Assembly: GCF_000802155.2 (NCBI RefSeq)
Contig: NZ_JQGJ02000013.1
Location: forward strand, 1-64,000
Origin: Pseudomonas frederiksbergensis
GTDB taxonomy: Bacteria; Pseudomonadota; Gammaproteobacteria; Pseudomonadales; Pseudomonadaceae
Direction of reading: 5' to 3'
Length of the DNA stretch: 64,000 nt
Part shown: piece after piece, positions 36,950 through 44,635 of the stretch
How the letters are laid out: each line of letters starts with the position of its first letter
Numbering within the stretch: position 1 is the first letter of the stretch
Position numbers and translations under genes: made by a program
The notes under the pieces: generated by a model
Databases searched by the model: none
The model's input: the letters and a program-made list of their open reading frames with translations, nothing else
Told to the model about the DNA's origin: nothing

Positions 36950-37742
36950 GGGTATGTTCCTTCCCATCAGTATGTGTATGTGATTTGGGCTGTACGGTTG
37001 GAGTCGGGGCCGCGTCATCTGAAGCTTCCCTACCCTTATGATCGGCGTGGTCAGCAGGCTCCTTTGCAGATGGCGCTGCGGAGGGGCCATGGGCATGTGC
37101 CGTGTTTTTCTCGTCATCATGAGCGCGGACTTCCGCCCTTTGGTCGGCAGCACCTGCGCCACTTTGCCCCTGGATCGTTCCATGCTGACCCTCATGGTTG
37201 TGCATCACGCTTTCGCCACCACCGTGTTGATGGCCACTGCTACTCGTGATCAGAGCTTTGTATTGCTCTGCATCCAGTGACGGAAGCTGCTGGAGAAATG
37301 CAACCATCCCCCATACGTAGGGATCGGCCATGCTTTTGCCCCACGCGGGCATGCCGGTGGATTTGATTCCGTGTTTGATGATCCAAAAAGCTGCAGCTGG
37401 GTGCCCGTCGACGCCCAGTTTCGAAAGATTCGGAGGTGCAGGGTAAAGGCTGTTACTCAGTTCGGTGCCTGCAAGCCCCGGAGCCAAATGGCAACCGACA
37501 CACATCGAGTTGTAGTTGCCAGCACCTTCACGGATGAGAGCTTCTTGGCTCAGGTCGGGGACCTGAATGTCGCGCGAGCGCACGTGTATCGAGCGATCCC
37601 GAGCAATAGAAAGTAGCGCGTAGACGGGGGCAGAGTGGGGATCATCCGCCCCGACATTGATCACGCCGAAATACACCACGCCGGCAGCCGCTGCTACGGT
37701 GGCCAGACCAGCAGCTATTAGTGCCTTCAGTGTAATCTTCAT
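36939..37742 (-). CDS. Membrane-anchored c-type cytochrome with His-rich tail
   Basis: A 267-residue protein with an N-terminal signal or anchor helix (LKALIAAGLATVAAAAGVVY), a monohaem domain with CVGCH at 81-85 and axial Met131 in STGMPAWGKSM, then a roughly 95-residue tail rich in His, Gly and Ala (HQHGGG, HTHTDGKEHTHAK). Single-haem cytochromes of this type occur in copper operons. The tail suggests periplasmic Cu binding next to a redox centre, for example Cu(I)/Cu(II) exchange with CopA (inference). Confidence 0.8.
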   Translation of the reverse strand: MKITLKALIAAGLATVAAAAGVVYFGVINVGADDPHSAPVYALLSIARDRSIHVRSRDIQVPDLSQEALIREGAGNYNSMCVGCHLAPGLAGTELSNSLYPAPPNLSKLGVDGHPAAAFWIIKHGIKSTGMPAWGKSMADPYVWGMVAFLQQLPSLDAEQYKALITSSSGHQHGGGESVMHNHEGQHGTIQGQSGAGAADQRAEVRAHDDEKNTAHAHGPSAAPSAKEPADHADHKGREASDDAAPTPTVQPKSHTHTDGKEHTHAK

Positions 37743-37751
37743 GCCCGGTTC

Positions 37752-38693
37752 TCAGAACCACATCCGTATACCGGCGACAAAGCGTGCCTCGCTGGCATCT
37801 TCACCTTCCTCACGTGCAAAGTCTGCCGTATTGCCATAGGAACGGCTCCAACTCACCCCGATATAAGGGGCAAATTGGCGGACAATCTCATAACGCAATC
37901 GGAGCCCCACTTCGGTGTTGGCTAATCCGGACCCGATGCCGCGCTGAGGGTCATTCTTCCCATAAAAATTGACCTCGGCCGTCGGCTGCAAGATCAATCG
38001 ATTCGTCAGCAGAATGTCGTAATCGCCTTCCAGTCGAGCAGCCGATTGACCGTTCTCACCGATGTAGGCAGTTGCTTCGGCCTCGAAGTTGTAGAGGGCC
38101 ATGCCCTGAATGCCGAGTGCGGCCCAGGTTTGAGGGGACCCTGGTTTGAAATCCTGTCGTACACCGGTGACGACGTCCCACCACGGTCCGATGGAGTGCC
38201 CCCAGAGCGCGGATAATTCAGCGCTTTCCGTCACGCCATTGGTACGTTCGCCTTCCGAGCGCAACCACAGTCGATCAATGTCACCGCCGATCCATCCTTT
38301 CGCATCCCAGGCCAACGCACTACCGTTGTCAGCATCCTGGTATTCAAACTTATCCAGCAGCATGAAAGAGTTGATTGTTTTGTCGTGGACACCATGACCA
38401 GCGACATCTGGGAAGGCGGCTGCACGGTCAGCATCGGTAAGAACGGGGATAGGGGTTCGACTGGTTGTCGTCGTCCCTTCATCCATACTTTCCATGCCGG
38501 TCATTTGACCGTCGTCCATTTTCATCTTGCTGTGCTCCATAGCCCCCATGTTGCTATGGTCCATCGCTCCCATGGAGCCATGGTTCATCTTGGAGTGATC
38601 CATCTCTTCAGCGGCGTGAGCCACGGCAAAGAAGACAGGACTCGTAGAAACTGCCAATACCATCAACGTTGGGCGTAAAAAATTCCTGGTCAT
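37752..38693 (-). CDS. copB: Copper resistance outer-membrane protein CopB (PcoB)
   Basis: A 313-residue protein with signal peptide (cleavage near VAHAAEE), a Met/His-rich N-terminal segment (MDHSKMNHGSMGAMDHSNM) that should bind copper, and a C-terminal beta-barrel domain of the CopB family (DKFEYQDADNGSALAWDAKG ... ending in aromatic MWF, typical of outer-membrane proteins). ATG 38693 is chosen over upstream starts because it gives a proper signal peptide. It lies 4 bp from the small upstream gene and works with CopA. Confidence 0.9.
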   Translation of the reverse strand: MTRNFLRPTLMVLAVSTSPVFFAVAHAAEEMDHSKMNHGSMGAMDHSNMGAMEHSKMKMDDGQMTGMESMDEGTTTTSRTPIPVLTDADRAAAFPDVAGHGVHDKTINSFMLLDKFEYQDADNGSALAWDAKGWIGGDIDRLWLRSEGERTNGVTESAELSALWGHSIGPWWDVVTGVRQDFKPGSPQTWAALGIQGMALYNFEAEATAYIGENGQSAARLEGDYDILLTNRLILQPTAEVNFYGKNDPQRGIGSGLANTEVGLRLRYEIVRQFAPYIGVSWSRSYGNTADFAREEGEDASEARFVAGIRMWF

Positions 38694-38697
38694 GATC

Positions 38698-38946
38698 TCA
38701 ATCCGCCTTCTTGTTTTCTTGGTCATGATCCATCGACTCATGGCGCATCTTGGTATGAGGCATCGTCGCGTGATTCGGCGTTGCCTCGTTTGACGTGGTC
38801 GCAGTCTTGTTCGGCGCATCCGCAGAAGTAGCAGGTGAAGGATCACCACGTTCTTCGACTGCCAATGCTACGCAGGAGAATCCACCCATCAGGCCAAAGG
38901 CAAAGAGGCAACCGACCAGCGATTTACGATTTAGGTGTGTGCTCAC
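38698..38946 (-). CDS. Small secreted His/Met-rich protein in the cop operon
   Basis: An 82-residue hypothetical with a signal peptide (LVGCLFAFGLMGGFSCVALA) and a Thr/Ala/Pro-rich mature part ending in TMPHTKMRHESMDHDQENKK, which resembles the Met/His copper-binding repeats of CopA and CopB. It lies between copA (12 bp) and copB (4 bp) and may be a copper-carrying linker protein (inference). Confidence 0.7.
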   Translation of the reverse strand: MSTHLNRKSLVGCLFAFGLMGGFSCVALAVEERGDPSPATSADAPNKTATTSNEATPNHATMPHTKMRHESMDHDQENKKAD

Positions 38947-38958
38947 AGATCGTCTCCT

Positions 38959-40935
38959 TTACTCATCAACCCGTACTTCACGGAACATGCCCATTTCCAT
39001 ATGGAAAAGCAGGTGGCAGTGATAGGCCCAGCGACCTAAAGCATCGGCGGTGACTCGATAGCTGCGCTTGGTACCCGGTGGCATGTCGATTGTGTGCTTA
39101 CGTACCATGAACTTGCCGTTTTCATCTTCAAGGTCGCTCCACATTCCATGAAGGTGGATGGGGTGCGTCATCATGGTGTCGTTTACCAAGGTGATGCGAA
39201 GACGCTCCCCGTACTTGAGGCGAAGGGGCTCAGCATCAGAAAATTTGATGCCGTTGAAGGACCAGGAAAACTTTTCCATGTGACCGGTCAGATGCAGCTC
39301 AATGGTGCGATTGGGCTCTCGGCCATCAGGGTCCTGGAAAGTGCTCTTCAGATCTGAGTAAGTGAGCACGCGTCGACCGTTGTTCCGCAAACCGATACCT
39401 GGATCGTTCAGTTTTGGCGTTGGGTTCATGGCCTGCATGTCAACCAACGGGTTGTTGGTTTCGGACGCTGGGTGAGATTGCATCTCGCCTCCCATGCCCC
39501 CCATGCCTCCCATCTGGCTGTGATCCATGCCGGCCATGTTGGGCATGTCACCTTTGTCCATCCCCGCCATCTTGCTGTGGTCCATGCCGGCCATGTTGGA
39601 CATGTCACCTTTGTCCATACCTGCCATCTTGCTATGGTCCATGCCGGCCATATTAGTCATGTCACCACTGTCCATGCCGGTCATCCCGGTCATGCCACCT
39701 TCGTCCATTCCCTGCATCTTGCTGTGATCCATGCCAGCCATACCTGACATGTCACCCGGTTTCATATCGCCGCCGCCCATGCCAGCCATGCTGCCATGGT
39801 CCATGCCAGCCATACCGCCCATGCCCATGTCATCCATGGTCAACAGCGGACGCGGATCGATCGCCGGTACCGGTGCTTTCAGTCCTTCACGAACTGCCAA
39901 GGTCCCCCGCGCATAGCCGGTTCTATCCATGGACTGGGCGAAGATTGTGTAAGCCTCCTCGGTGGCAGGCTCAACAATCACATCATAGGTTTCTGCCACG
40001 GCGATGCGGAATTCATCGACACTGACTGGTTGGACATATTGGCCGTCGGCCGCCACCACGGTCATTTTCAAACCAGGAATGCGAACATCGAAATAGCTCA
40101 TCGCTGAGCCATTGATAAAGCGCAGGCGCAGCTTCTCGCCAGGCTTAAAAATACCGGTCCAGTTGCCGTTCGGCGCTTGGCCATTCATGAGGTAGGTGTA
40201 GGTATCCCCGCTGACGTCTGCCAGATCAGTGGGGTTCATTTTCATTTCGGCCCACATTTTCCGGTCGGCGACGGCAGCAGACCAACCTTGCTTGCTGACG
40301 TCGTCGATGAAGTCGCCCACGGTACGTTTGTGGTGGTTGTAGTAGTCCGATTGTTTCTTGAGTTTGGCCATGACGCGACCAGGATCCTCATCGGTCCAGT
40401 CAGTCAGCATCACCACATAGTCGCGATTGTATTGAAACGGCTCAGGCTCTTTCGAATCGATGACTATTGGCCCGTAAACACCGGCCTGCTCTTGCAACCC
40501 AGAATGGCTGTGGTACCAGTACGTGCCGTTTTGATGCACCTTGAACTTGTACTCGTACATGCCGTCGGGCGCGATGCCATGGAAGCTCAAACCCGGTACA
40601 CCGTCCATGTTGGCAGGCAAAATGATGCCGTGCCAGTGAATGGAGGTATCTTGCTCCAGACGGTTTTTCACGCGCAGAGTGACCGTCTCGCCTTCGCGCC
40701 AACGCAGCAAAGGCCCCGGCAACGAGCCATTGATGGTCATGGCTGTGCGCGGCGAGCCAGTGATGTTTACCGGCGTTTCACCAATAAACAGATCAAATTC
40801 GTTGCCGGTGAGGACGCTCGGCAGGCCGGGACTGGTCACTGCCCATACAGGAGTGCGCCACAGACCAAGGCCACCAAGGATGCCGCCGGCGGCCAGGCCT
40901 TTAACGAATGTCCGTCTAGAGGTTTTGGAATGCAT
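38959..40935 (-). CDS. copA: Periplasmic multicopper oxidase CopA (PcoA)
   Basis: A 658-residue oxidase with a twin-arginine signal (TSRRTFVKGLAAGG) for export as a folded cupro-protein. Copper ligands are in the blocks HWHG, WYHSHSGLQ, HPIHLHGMW and HCHLLFHMEMGM (types 1, 2, 3). Between the second and third cupredoxin domains lies a long Met-rich stretch with repeated MAGMDHSKM-type motifs, where copper is sequestered. It oxidises Cu(I) in the periplasm. ATG 40935 is preferred to TTG 40950. First gene of a five-gene operon behind a CopR box at 41076-41091. This gene is distinct from the P-type ATPase also called CopA. Confidence 0.95.
   Translation of the reverse strand: MHSKTSRRTFVKGLAAGGILGGLGLWRTPVWAVTSPGLPSVLTGNEFDLFIGETPVNITGSPRTAMTINGSLPGPLLRWREGETVTLRVKNRLEQDTSIHWHGIILPANMDGVPGLSFHGIAPDGMYEYKFKVHQNGTYWYHSHSGLQEQAGVYGPIVIDSKEPEPFQYNRDYVVMLTDWTDEDPGRVMAKLKKQSDYYNHHKRTVGDFIDDVSKQGWSAAVADRKMWAEMKMNPTDLADVSGDTYTYLMNGQAPNGNWTGIFKPGEKLRLRFINGSAMSYFDVRIPGLKMTVVAADGQYVQPVSVDEFRIAVAETYDVIVEPATEEAYTIFAQSMDRTGYARGTLAVREGLKAPVPAIDPRPLLTMDDMGMGGMAGMDHGSMAGMGGGDMKPGDMSGMAGMDHSKMQGMDEGGMTGMTGMDSGDMTNMAGMDHSKMAGMDKGDMSNMAGMDHSKMAGMDKGDMPNMAGMDHSQMGGMGGMGGEMQSHPASETNNPLVDMQAMNPTPKLNDPGIGLRNNGRRVLTYSDLKSTFQDPDGREPNRTIELHLTGHMEKFSWSFNGIKFSDAEPLRLKYGERLRITLVNDTMMTHPIHLHGMWSDLEDENGKFMVRKHTIDMPPGTKRSYRVTADALGRWAYHCHLLFHMEMGMFREVRVDE
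39525..39675 (-). repeat. 57-bp tandem repeats in copA (Met-rich region)
   Basis: Two nearly identical 57-bp units (39525-39581, 39582-39638) and a partial third encode a 19-residue unit AGMDHSKMAGMDKGDMSNM. Copy number is prone to slip, so family members vary in length here. Confidence 0.85.
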
Positions 40936-41075
40936 GCCGTTTATTTCCAATCAGTCAAAAGGGAGCCGTTCAAATCAACCCGTGAGTTGGCAAGATGAGC
41001 TTCGCGTACCGAAAAAAAGACGAATTTTTCATTGCAAGCGAGCTCAGAAATTGCCACATCTAAACCACCTTCGTG

Positions 41076-41091
41076 ATTACATTTCTGTCAG
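41076..41091 (-). promoter_or_regulatory. CopR box upstream of copA
   Basis: On the minus strand: CTGACA-GAAAT-GTAAT, a full match to the CopR motif CTGACA-N5-GTAAT known from P. aeruginosa. It lies 141 bp from the copA ATG. Confidence 0.88.
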
Positions 41092-41112
41092 CTTGGCCGC
41101 GTGCCTGATCGT

Positions 41113-41319
41113 TCAGCAGTTTTTATGGTCCATCGCTTTGGCTTTGCTTTCAGCGACAGGCGGTTGAGCGCTCTGCGTTTGAGCTACCTGGTACGATTCC
41201 ATCGAATTCGTCCTGGCCACTTCCATACGTGCGAAAGTCCGGTCACCACCGCCTTCAGCCATGGCCAGAGTGGAAACAGTCAGCGCTGCGACGACGAACA
41301 AGGTTTTGATGGTGTTCAT
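41113..41319 (-). CDS. Small secreted PtrA-like copper-responsive protein
   Basis: A 68-residue protein with a signal peptide (MNTIKTLFVVAALTVSTLAMA), mature start EGGGDRTFARME and a C-terminal HKNC. The N-terminal half resembles PtrA of P. aeruginosa, a CopR-induced periplasmic protein. A CopR box lies 126 bp upstream. Function is unknown; the terminal Cys and nearby His and Met could bind Cu(I) (inference). Confidence 0.75.
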   Translation of the reverse strand: MNTIKTLFVVAALTVSTLAMAEGGGDRTFARMEVARTNSMESYQVAQTQSAQPPVAESKAKAMDHKNC

Positions 41320-41444
41320 ATGGGCTACCTCAGATGTGTGAAAATATCCCCTCTGAATCACATCATGGATTGGACTCTTTGGGGGTGAGCAAAAGACTCA
41401 GTTGGACTATAAGAGACACCCCCTGTCAGGAAGCTTAGGCCAAT

Positions 41445-41460
41445 ATTACAGTTGTGTCAG
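41445..41460 (-). promoter_or_regulatory. CopR box upstream of the PtrA-like gene
   Basis: Minus strand CTGACA-CAACT-GTAAT, a full match. A -10-like TATAGT lies at about 41405-41410. The wider gap 41320-41702 has no other gene. Confidence 0.85.
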
Positions 41461-41702
41461 TTTGGAATATTTTTCTTGAAGTACACGCTATTTAATACGT
41501 ATGGTCTCCATCTTTTCGCATTGCGCGACTTTTATTGAATATAAGATTGAAGTGTAATCATTGCTTTGGGTTCCATTAATTCTCACGGAGGCGATGTTCT
41601 AGGTCTCTGCATTAAAATTAATAGGAGACTTGAATGCTCTGCTGCAACAGCTGGGTGTTCAATGATCAAAGAAGATAGTAATGCCACCGAGGGTGATTGA
41701 TT

Positions 41703-42116
41703 GTGAGTATTAATTTTGAGAAAGCATTAGGCTCCGCAGAAAGAGCGTTAGTTTATCGTGGCCAAAGAGCTGAGATCTTAAGTAACAATATCGCGAACGC
41801 TGACACTCCGAACTTCAAAGCCCAAGACTTGGATTTTTCTACTGTGCTCGCCAGCCAAACCAAAGAACCTGCTACCACTGCGTTTTCTTTGAAAACAACA
41901 AACGCAAAGCATTTTCTTAAGAAAGAATCGGCGGTGGCTATATACGGGCGCGACTTGCTTTACAGCACGCCGGCTCAGCCTGCCTTGGACCAAAATACTG
42001 TCGATCAGCAGGTCGAGGTCGCGAAATACACGGAAAACGCGATACGTTTCGATGCCGCTTTTACTCGGCTAAATGGAGCATTCAAGGGTTTGCTCAAAGC
42101 TCTGCGCGGTGACTAG
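41703..42116 (+). CDS. flgB: Orphan flagellar basal-body rod protein FlgB homologue
   Basis: A 137-residue protein reading MSINFEKALGSAERALVYRG with the FlgB hallmark LSNNIANADTPNFKAQDLDF, then a C-terminal LDQNTVDQQVEVAKYTENAI helix, as in the proximal rod protein. It is full length with no stop. No other flagellar gene is nearby, and it sits between a PtrA-like gene and copZ in the metal island. GTG 41703 is used; TTG 41697 is possible. Its role here is unknown. Confidence 0.85.
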   Translation: MSINFEKALGSAERALVYRGQRAEILSNNIANADTPNFKAQDLDFSTVLASQTKEPATTAFSLKTTNAKHFLKKESAVAIYGRDLLYSTPAQPALDQNTVDQQVEVAKYTENAIRFDAAFTRLNGAFKGLLKALRGD

Positions 42117-42226
42117 CAGCATAGGCGCATGCGAGCCAACTTTGGCCGATACAGCGGCTCAGGTACTTTCGGATTCAAAGGTATTCACCATCAGACGACG
42201 CTCTACTCAGGAGCAGGCGTCTCCAT

Positions 42227-42427
42227 TCAATGGCTGATCTTGGAAGGAAAACCAACAGCCTCCACAGCTTTACGAAGCTGTTCCGCGTTTTCGCTACTTT
42301 CAACACTCACCTTACCGGTTGATCGATCGACTGAGACCGTAGCGTTGCCGTCCAGTGCCTGGATCGCTCTGGTGATTTTGCCGACGCAGCTGCCGCAACC
42401 AATGCCTGATACATCTAAGACGACCAT
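42227..42427 (-). CDS. copZ: CopZ-like copper chaperone
   Basis: A 66-residue heavy-metal-associated domain with the metal loop GIGCGSC (Cys11, Cys14); Met of the usual GMTCxxC is replaced by Ile. The rest follows the beta-alpha-beta-beta-alpha-beta fold (CVGKITRAIQALDGNATVSV). It carries Cu(I) in the cytoplasm to exporters such as the P-type ATPase at 44.6-47.0 kb. It has its own CueR-type promoter. ATG 42427 has GAGGA in front. Confidence 0.88.
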   Translation of the reverse strand: MVVLDVSGIGCGSCVGKITRAIQALDGNATVSVDRSTGKVSVESSENAEQLRKAVEAVGFPSKISH

Positions 42428-42471
42428 GTTAATTATCCTCGTGCTGAGCGGTGTCTTTTCCCCGCAGCTAA

Positions 42472-42502
42472 AGCATCGACGTTGACACCGTGGCAAGGTC
42501 AA
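42472..42502 (-). promoter_or_regulatory. CueR-type promoter of copZ (19-bp spacer)
   Basis: Minus strand: -35 TTGACC (42497-42502), 19-bp spacer containing ACCTTGCCACGGTG, then -10 GATGCT (42472-42477). The long spacer and the ACCTTG half-site are typical of MerR/CueR activation. No cueR gene is in the window, so the chromosomal CueR would act in trans. Confidence 0.7.
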
Positions 42503-42730
42503 CAATTATCTAATCAAGGCCGTGAGCGTCATTTCGAGAAATTTCACAAACTTGACCACCCGGTTGTTAATCAGCTCACTACCGTTTGAACGGATTCGAC
42601 CAGTGCGCCCTATGGCCCTGGTCGGTTGAGGTCGCCTAACGGCACATTGCGGCTCTCTTGCTTGATCCCTCGATTTTGTAAGCCTCTCGTTCCGTCAAAA
42701 AGCTTTGATCTGTCCTCCCGCGAACCTTGC

Positions 42731-42783
42731 ATAGGTATAGGGGGTACGCCTATCATGCGAGCTAATATAGCCAGGGGGGTATC
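42731..42783 (+). promoter_or_regulatory. RcnR/DmeR-type G-tract operators upstream of dmeR
   Basis: ATAGGTATAGGGGGTACGCC runs on to CTAT, so ATAGG (42731-42735) and CCTAT (42749-42753) are inverted arms around a G5 tract. A second G6 tract, ATAGCCAGGGGGGTATC, follows at 42767-42783, next to the GTG start. A-/G-tract operators of this kind bind RcnR/CsoR-family repressors. The rest of 42503-42730 shows no feature. Confidence 0.6.
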
Positions 42784-42785
42784 AC

Positions 42786-43061
42786 GTGGGCCACATCGCA
42801 TCACACAAAGACGATCTTCTTAAACGCGTAAAACGTATTGCCGGACAGATTCAAGCTGTTGAACGAGCATTGGAATCGGATCTCGACTGCGCCAAGACAC
42901 TCCATCTTGTTGCGGCCACTCGGGGTGCCATCAACGGGCTGATGGAAGAGATCATCGAGGATCACGCACGAGAGCATGTCGCGAACCCTGCGCTCAGCGA
43001 AGAAGAGCGTAACAAGGGCGTCGAAGAGCTTCTTGAAGCTATCCGCCGGTACTCCAAGTGA
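42786..43061 (+). CDS. dmeR: RcnR/DmeR-type Ni/Co-responsive repressor
   Basis: A 91-residue all-helical CsoR/RcnR-family repressor. It carries His3, Cys35, His60 and His64, the same positions used by E. coli RcnR for Ni(II)/Co(II), and lacks the CsoR Cu(I) Cys-His-Cys set. It should repress itself and the exporter gene 20 bp downstream until metal binds. GTG start. Confidence 0.85.
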   Translation: MGHIASHKDDLLKRVKRIAGQIQAVERALESDLDCAKTLHLVAATRGAINGLMEEIIEDHAREHVANPALSEEERNKGVEELLEAIRRYSK

Positions 43062-43081
43062 ATGCATCCAGGTAAACACGT

Positions 43082-44002
43082 ATGAGCAGGACAGACATCG
43101 ATTACACACACGACCACGTGTTTCTAGGCTCAGCGCACGACGAGAATGCCAAGCGTACGCTTTGGGTTGTAGCACTCACGGTGGTAATGATGATCGGGGA
43201 GATCACCGCCGGCTATATCACGGGTTCGATGGCGTTACTGGCCGATGGCTTCCACATGGCAACCCATGCCGGCGCATTGGGCATCGCGGCGGCCGCTTAC
43301 GGATACGCAAAACGCCACGCTACCAGCCAGCGCTACAGTTTCGGTACAGGAAAGGTTGGAGACTTGGGCGGGTTCGCCTCGGCGCTGATTCTCGGCATTG
43401 TTGCGTTGGGCATTGGCGTTGAATCGGTCATGCGTTTGTTGCAGCCAACACCGGTTCAATTTGGCACCGCGACCCTCATCGCCGTTGTCGGTTTGCTCGT
43501 CAACATTGTCAGTGCCCTGCTGCTGGGGCATGGGCACGACCACGACCACGACCACGACCACGATCACCCTCATGCCCACAACGGAAACGACAACAACTTG
43601 AGGTCGGCCTATGTCCATGTCATTGCAGACGCGTTGACGTCGATTCTGGCCATCGCTGCATTGCTTGCCGGTCGGTATCTGGGCTGGGTGTGGCTCGACC
43701 CGGTCATGGGTATCGTCGGCGCTTTCGTTATCGCGCGTTGGGCCTGGACCTTGATGGGGGTAACTGCGGGCGTGTTGCTCGATCAGACCGACGCCCACGT
43801 TGCCGAGGAAATCCGCGAACTCGTTGAGAAACCGGGTGGCGCTACCATTACAGACTTGCACGTTTGGAGGGTGGGTCCTCAAGCGCGCGCGGCGATCGTC
43901 AGCGTTCTAGGTGAAGCCACTGTGAACGCCGACAGCATTCGTGAACGTCTCAAACCGGTTCACGAAGTCAGCCACCTGACCGTCGAGTTCCGACAAACAT
44001 GA
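43082..44002 (+). CDS. dmeF: DmeF-type cation diffusion facilitator (Ni/Co efflux)
   Basis: A 306-residue CDF antiporter with six membrane helices. Helix 2 carries the metal-site motif (MALLADGFHMATH) and helix 5 has HVIADALTSILA. The cytoplasmic loop between helices 4 and 5 is a His/Asp repeat (GHGHDHDHDHDHDHPHAH). DmeF proteins are the CDF branch linked to cobalt/nickel. Pairing with the RcnR-like gene supports this over zinc. Confidence 0.88.
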   Translation: MSRTDIDYTHDHVFLGSAHDENAKRTLWVVALTVVMMIGEITAGYITGSMALLADGFHMATHAGALGIAAAAYGYAKRHATSQRYSFGTGKVGDLGGFASALILGIVALGIGVESVMRLLQPTPVQFGTATLIAVVGLLVNIVSALLLGHGHDHDHDHDHDHPHAHNGNDNNLRSAYVHVIADALTSILAIAALLAGRYLGWVWLDPVMGIVGAFVIARWAWTLMGVTAGVLLDQTDAHVAEEIRELVEKPGGATITDLHVWRVGPQARAAIVSVLGEATVNADSIRERLKPVHEVSHLTVEFRQT

Positions 44003-44041
44003 CTCAGCGCCTGTCCAGCACAGCCTCTATAGGAAACACCG

Positions 44042-44413
44042 ATGCCGCCCGGTAAACGTGAGCTGGCTCGAATCGAGCGCCAGTTGATCGTCACGCTCAC
44101 CGACGCGTGCGAAACAGCAAAGGACGAGATAAAGGGCTTTATTTGGCTCACTCACACCGCTGACCTAAGTGCGTTGGCTGAAACCCTAAAGGTCATCTGG
44201 GTGTTCGAAACCCTGGCTGACAGGAAGCGGGCCGAGATTGATGCGAAGGCCCGCATCTTTGAGTTGACGGCGATCGCCTTGAAAGAGGCCAATCTTGACC
44301 TGCCTGTTTCAGACCGCAATGTCCGCTTTGACTCGGAGCAAGAGTGCCAACGCACGCACATAGGCGACTGGAAACGTCGCATGGCTCAACTACATAAAGC
44401 TAAGGGGGACTGA
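44042..44413 (+). CDS. Conserved-looking small protein of unknown function
   Basis: A 123-residue soluble, largely helical, charged protein (PPGKRELARIERQLIVTLTD). No family recognised and no signal or membrane segment. It lies 39 bp after dmeF and 2 bp before the DUF1289 gene, so is probably co-transcribed. Codon use looks like that of its neighbours, supporting a real gene. Confidence 0.65.
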   Translation: MPPGKRELARIERQLIVTLTDACETAKDEIKGFIWLTHTADLSALAETLKVIWVFETLADRKRAEIDAKARIFELTAIALKEANLDLPVSDRNVRFDSEQECQRTHIGDWKRRMAQLHKAKGD

Positions 44414-44415
44414 CC

Positions 44416-44598
44416 ATGGCAAAAGAAATCGAGAATCCTTGTATCTCGGTTTGCCAACTCAGTGGTGATCTGTGTGTGAGCTGCGGGCGAAGCAAGGAAG
44501 ACATCAGAAAGTGGAAGCGCATGAAGCGGCCTGAAAAAATGGCCGCTGTGCAACGGGCGAATGCGCGCTTAAAGGGACTGAAGAAAGCACATGGATAG
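44416..44598 (+). CDS. DUF1289 small cysteine-rich protein
   Basis: A 60-residue protein with the DUF1289 pattern NPCISVCQLSGDLCVSCGRS (Cys-x3-Cys-x6-Cys-x2-Cys) followed by EDIRKWKRM and a basic C-terminus. It is probably a small metal or Fe-S binding protein of unknown role. It starts 2 bp after the preceding gene and converges with the P-type ATPase. Confidence 0.82.
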   Translation: MAKEIENPCISVCQLSGDLCVSCGRSKEDIRKWKRMKRPEKMAAVQRANARLKGLKKAHG

Positions 44599-44635
44599 CC
44601 ATTCCCCCGAGTTAAAACCGCTGCAATTTTGAAGG

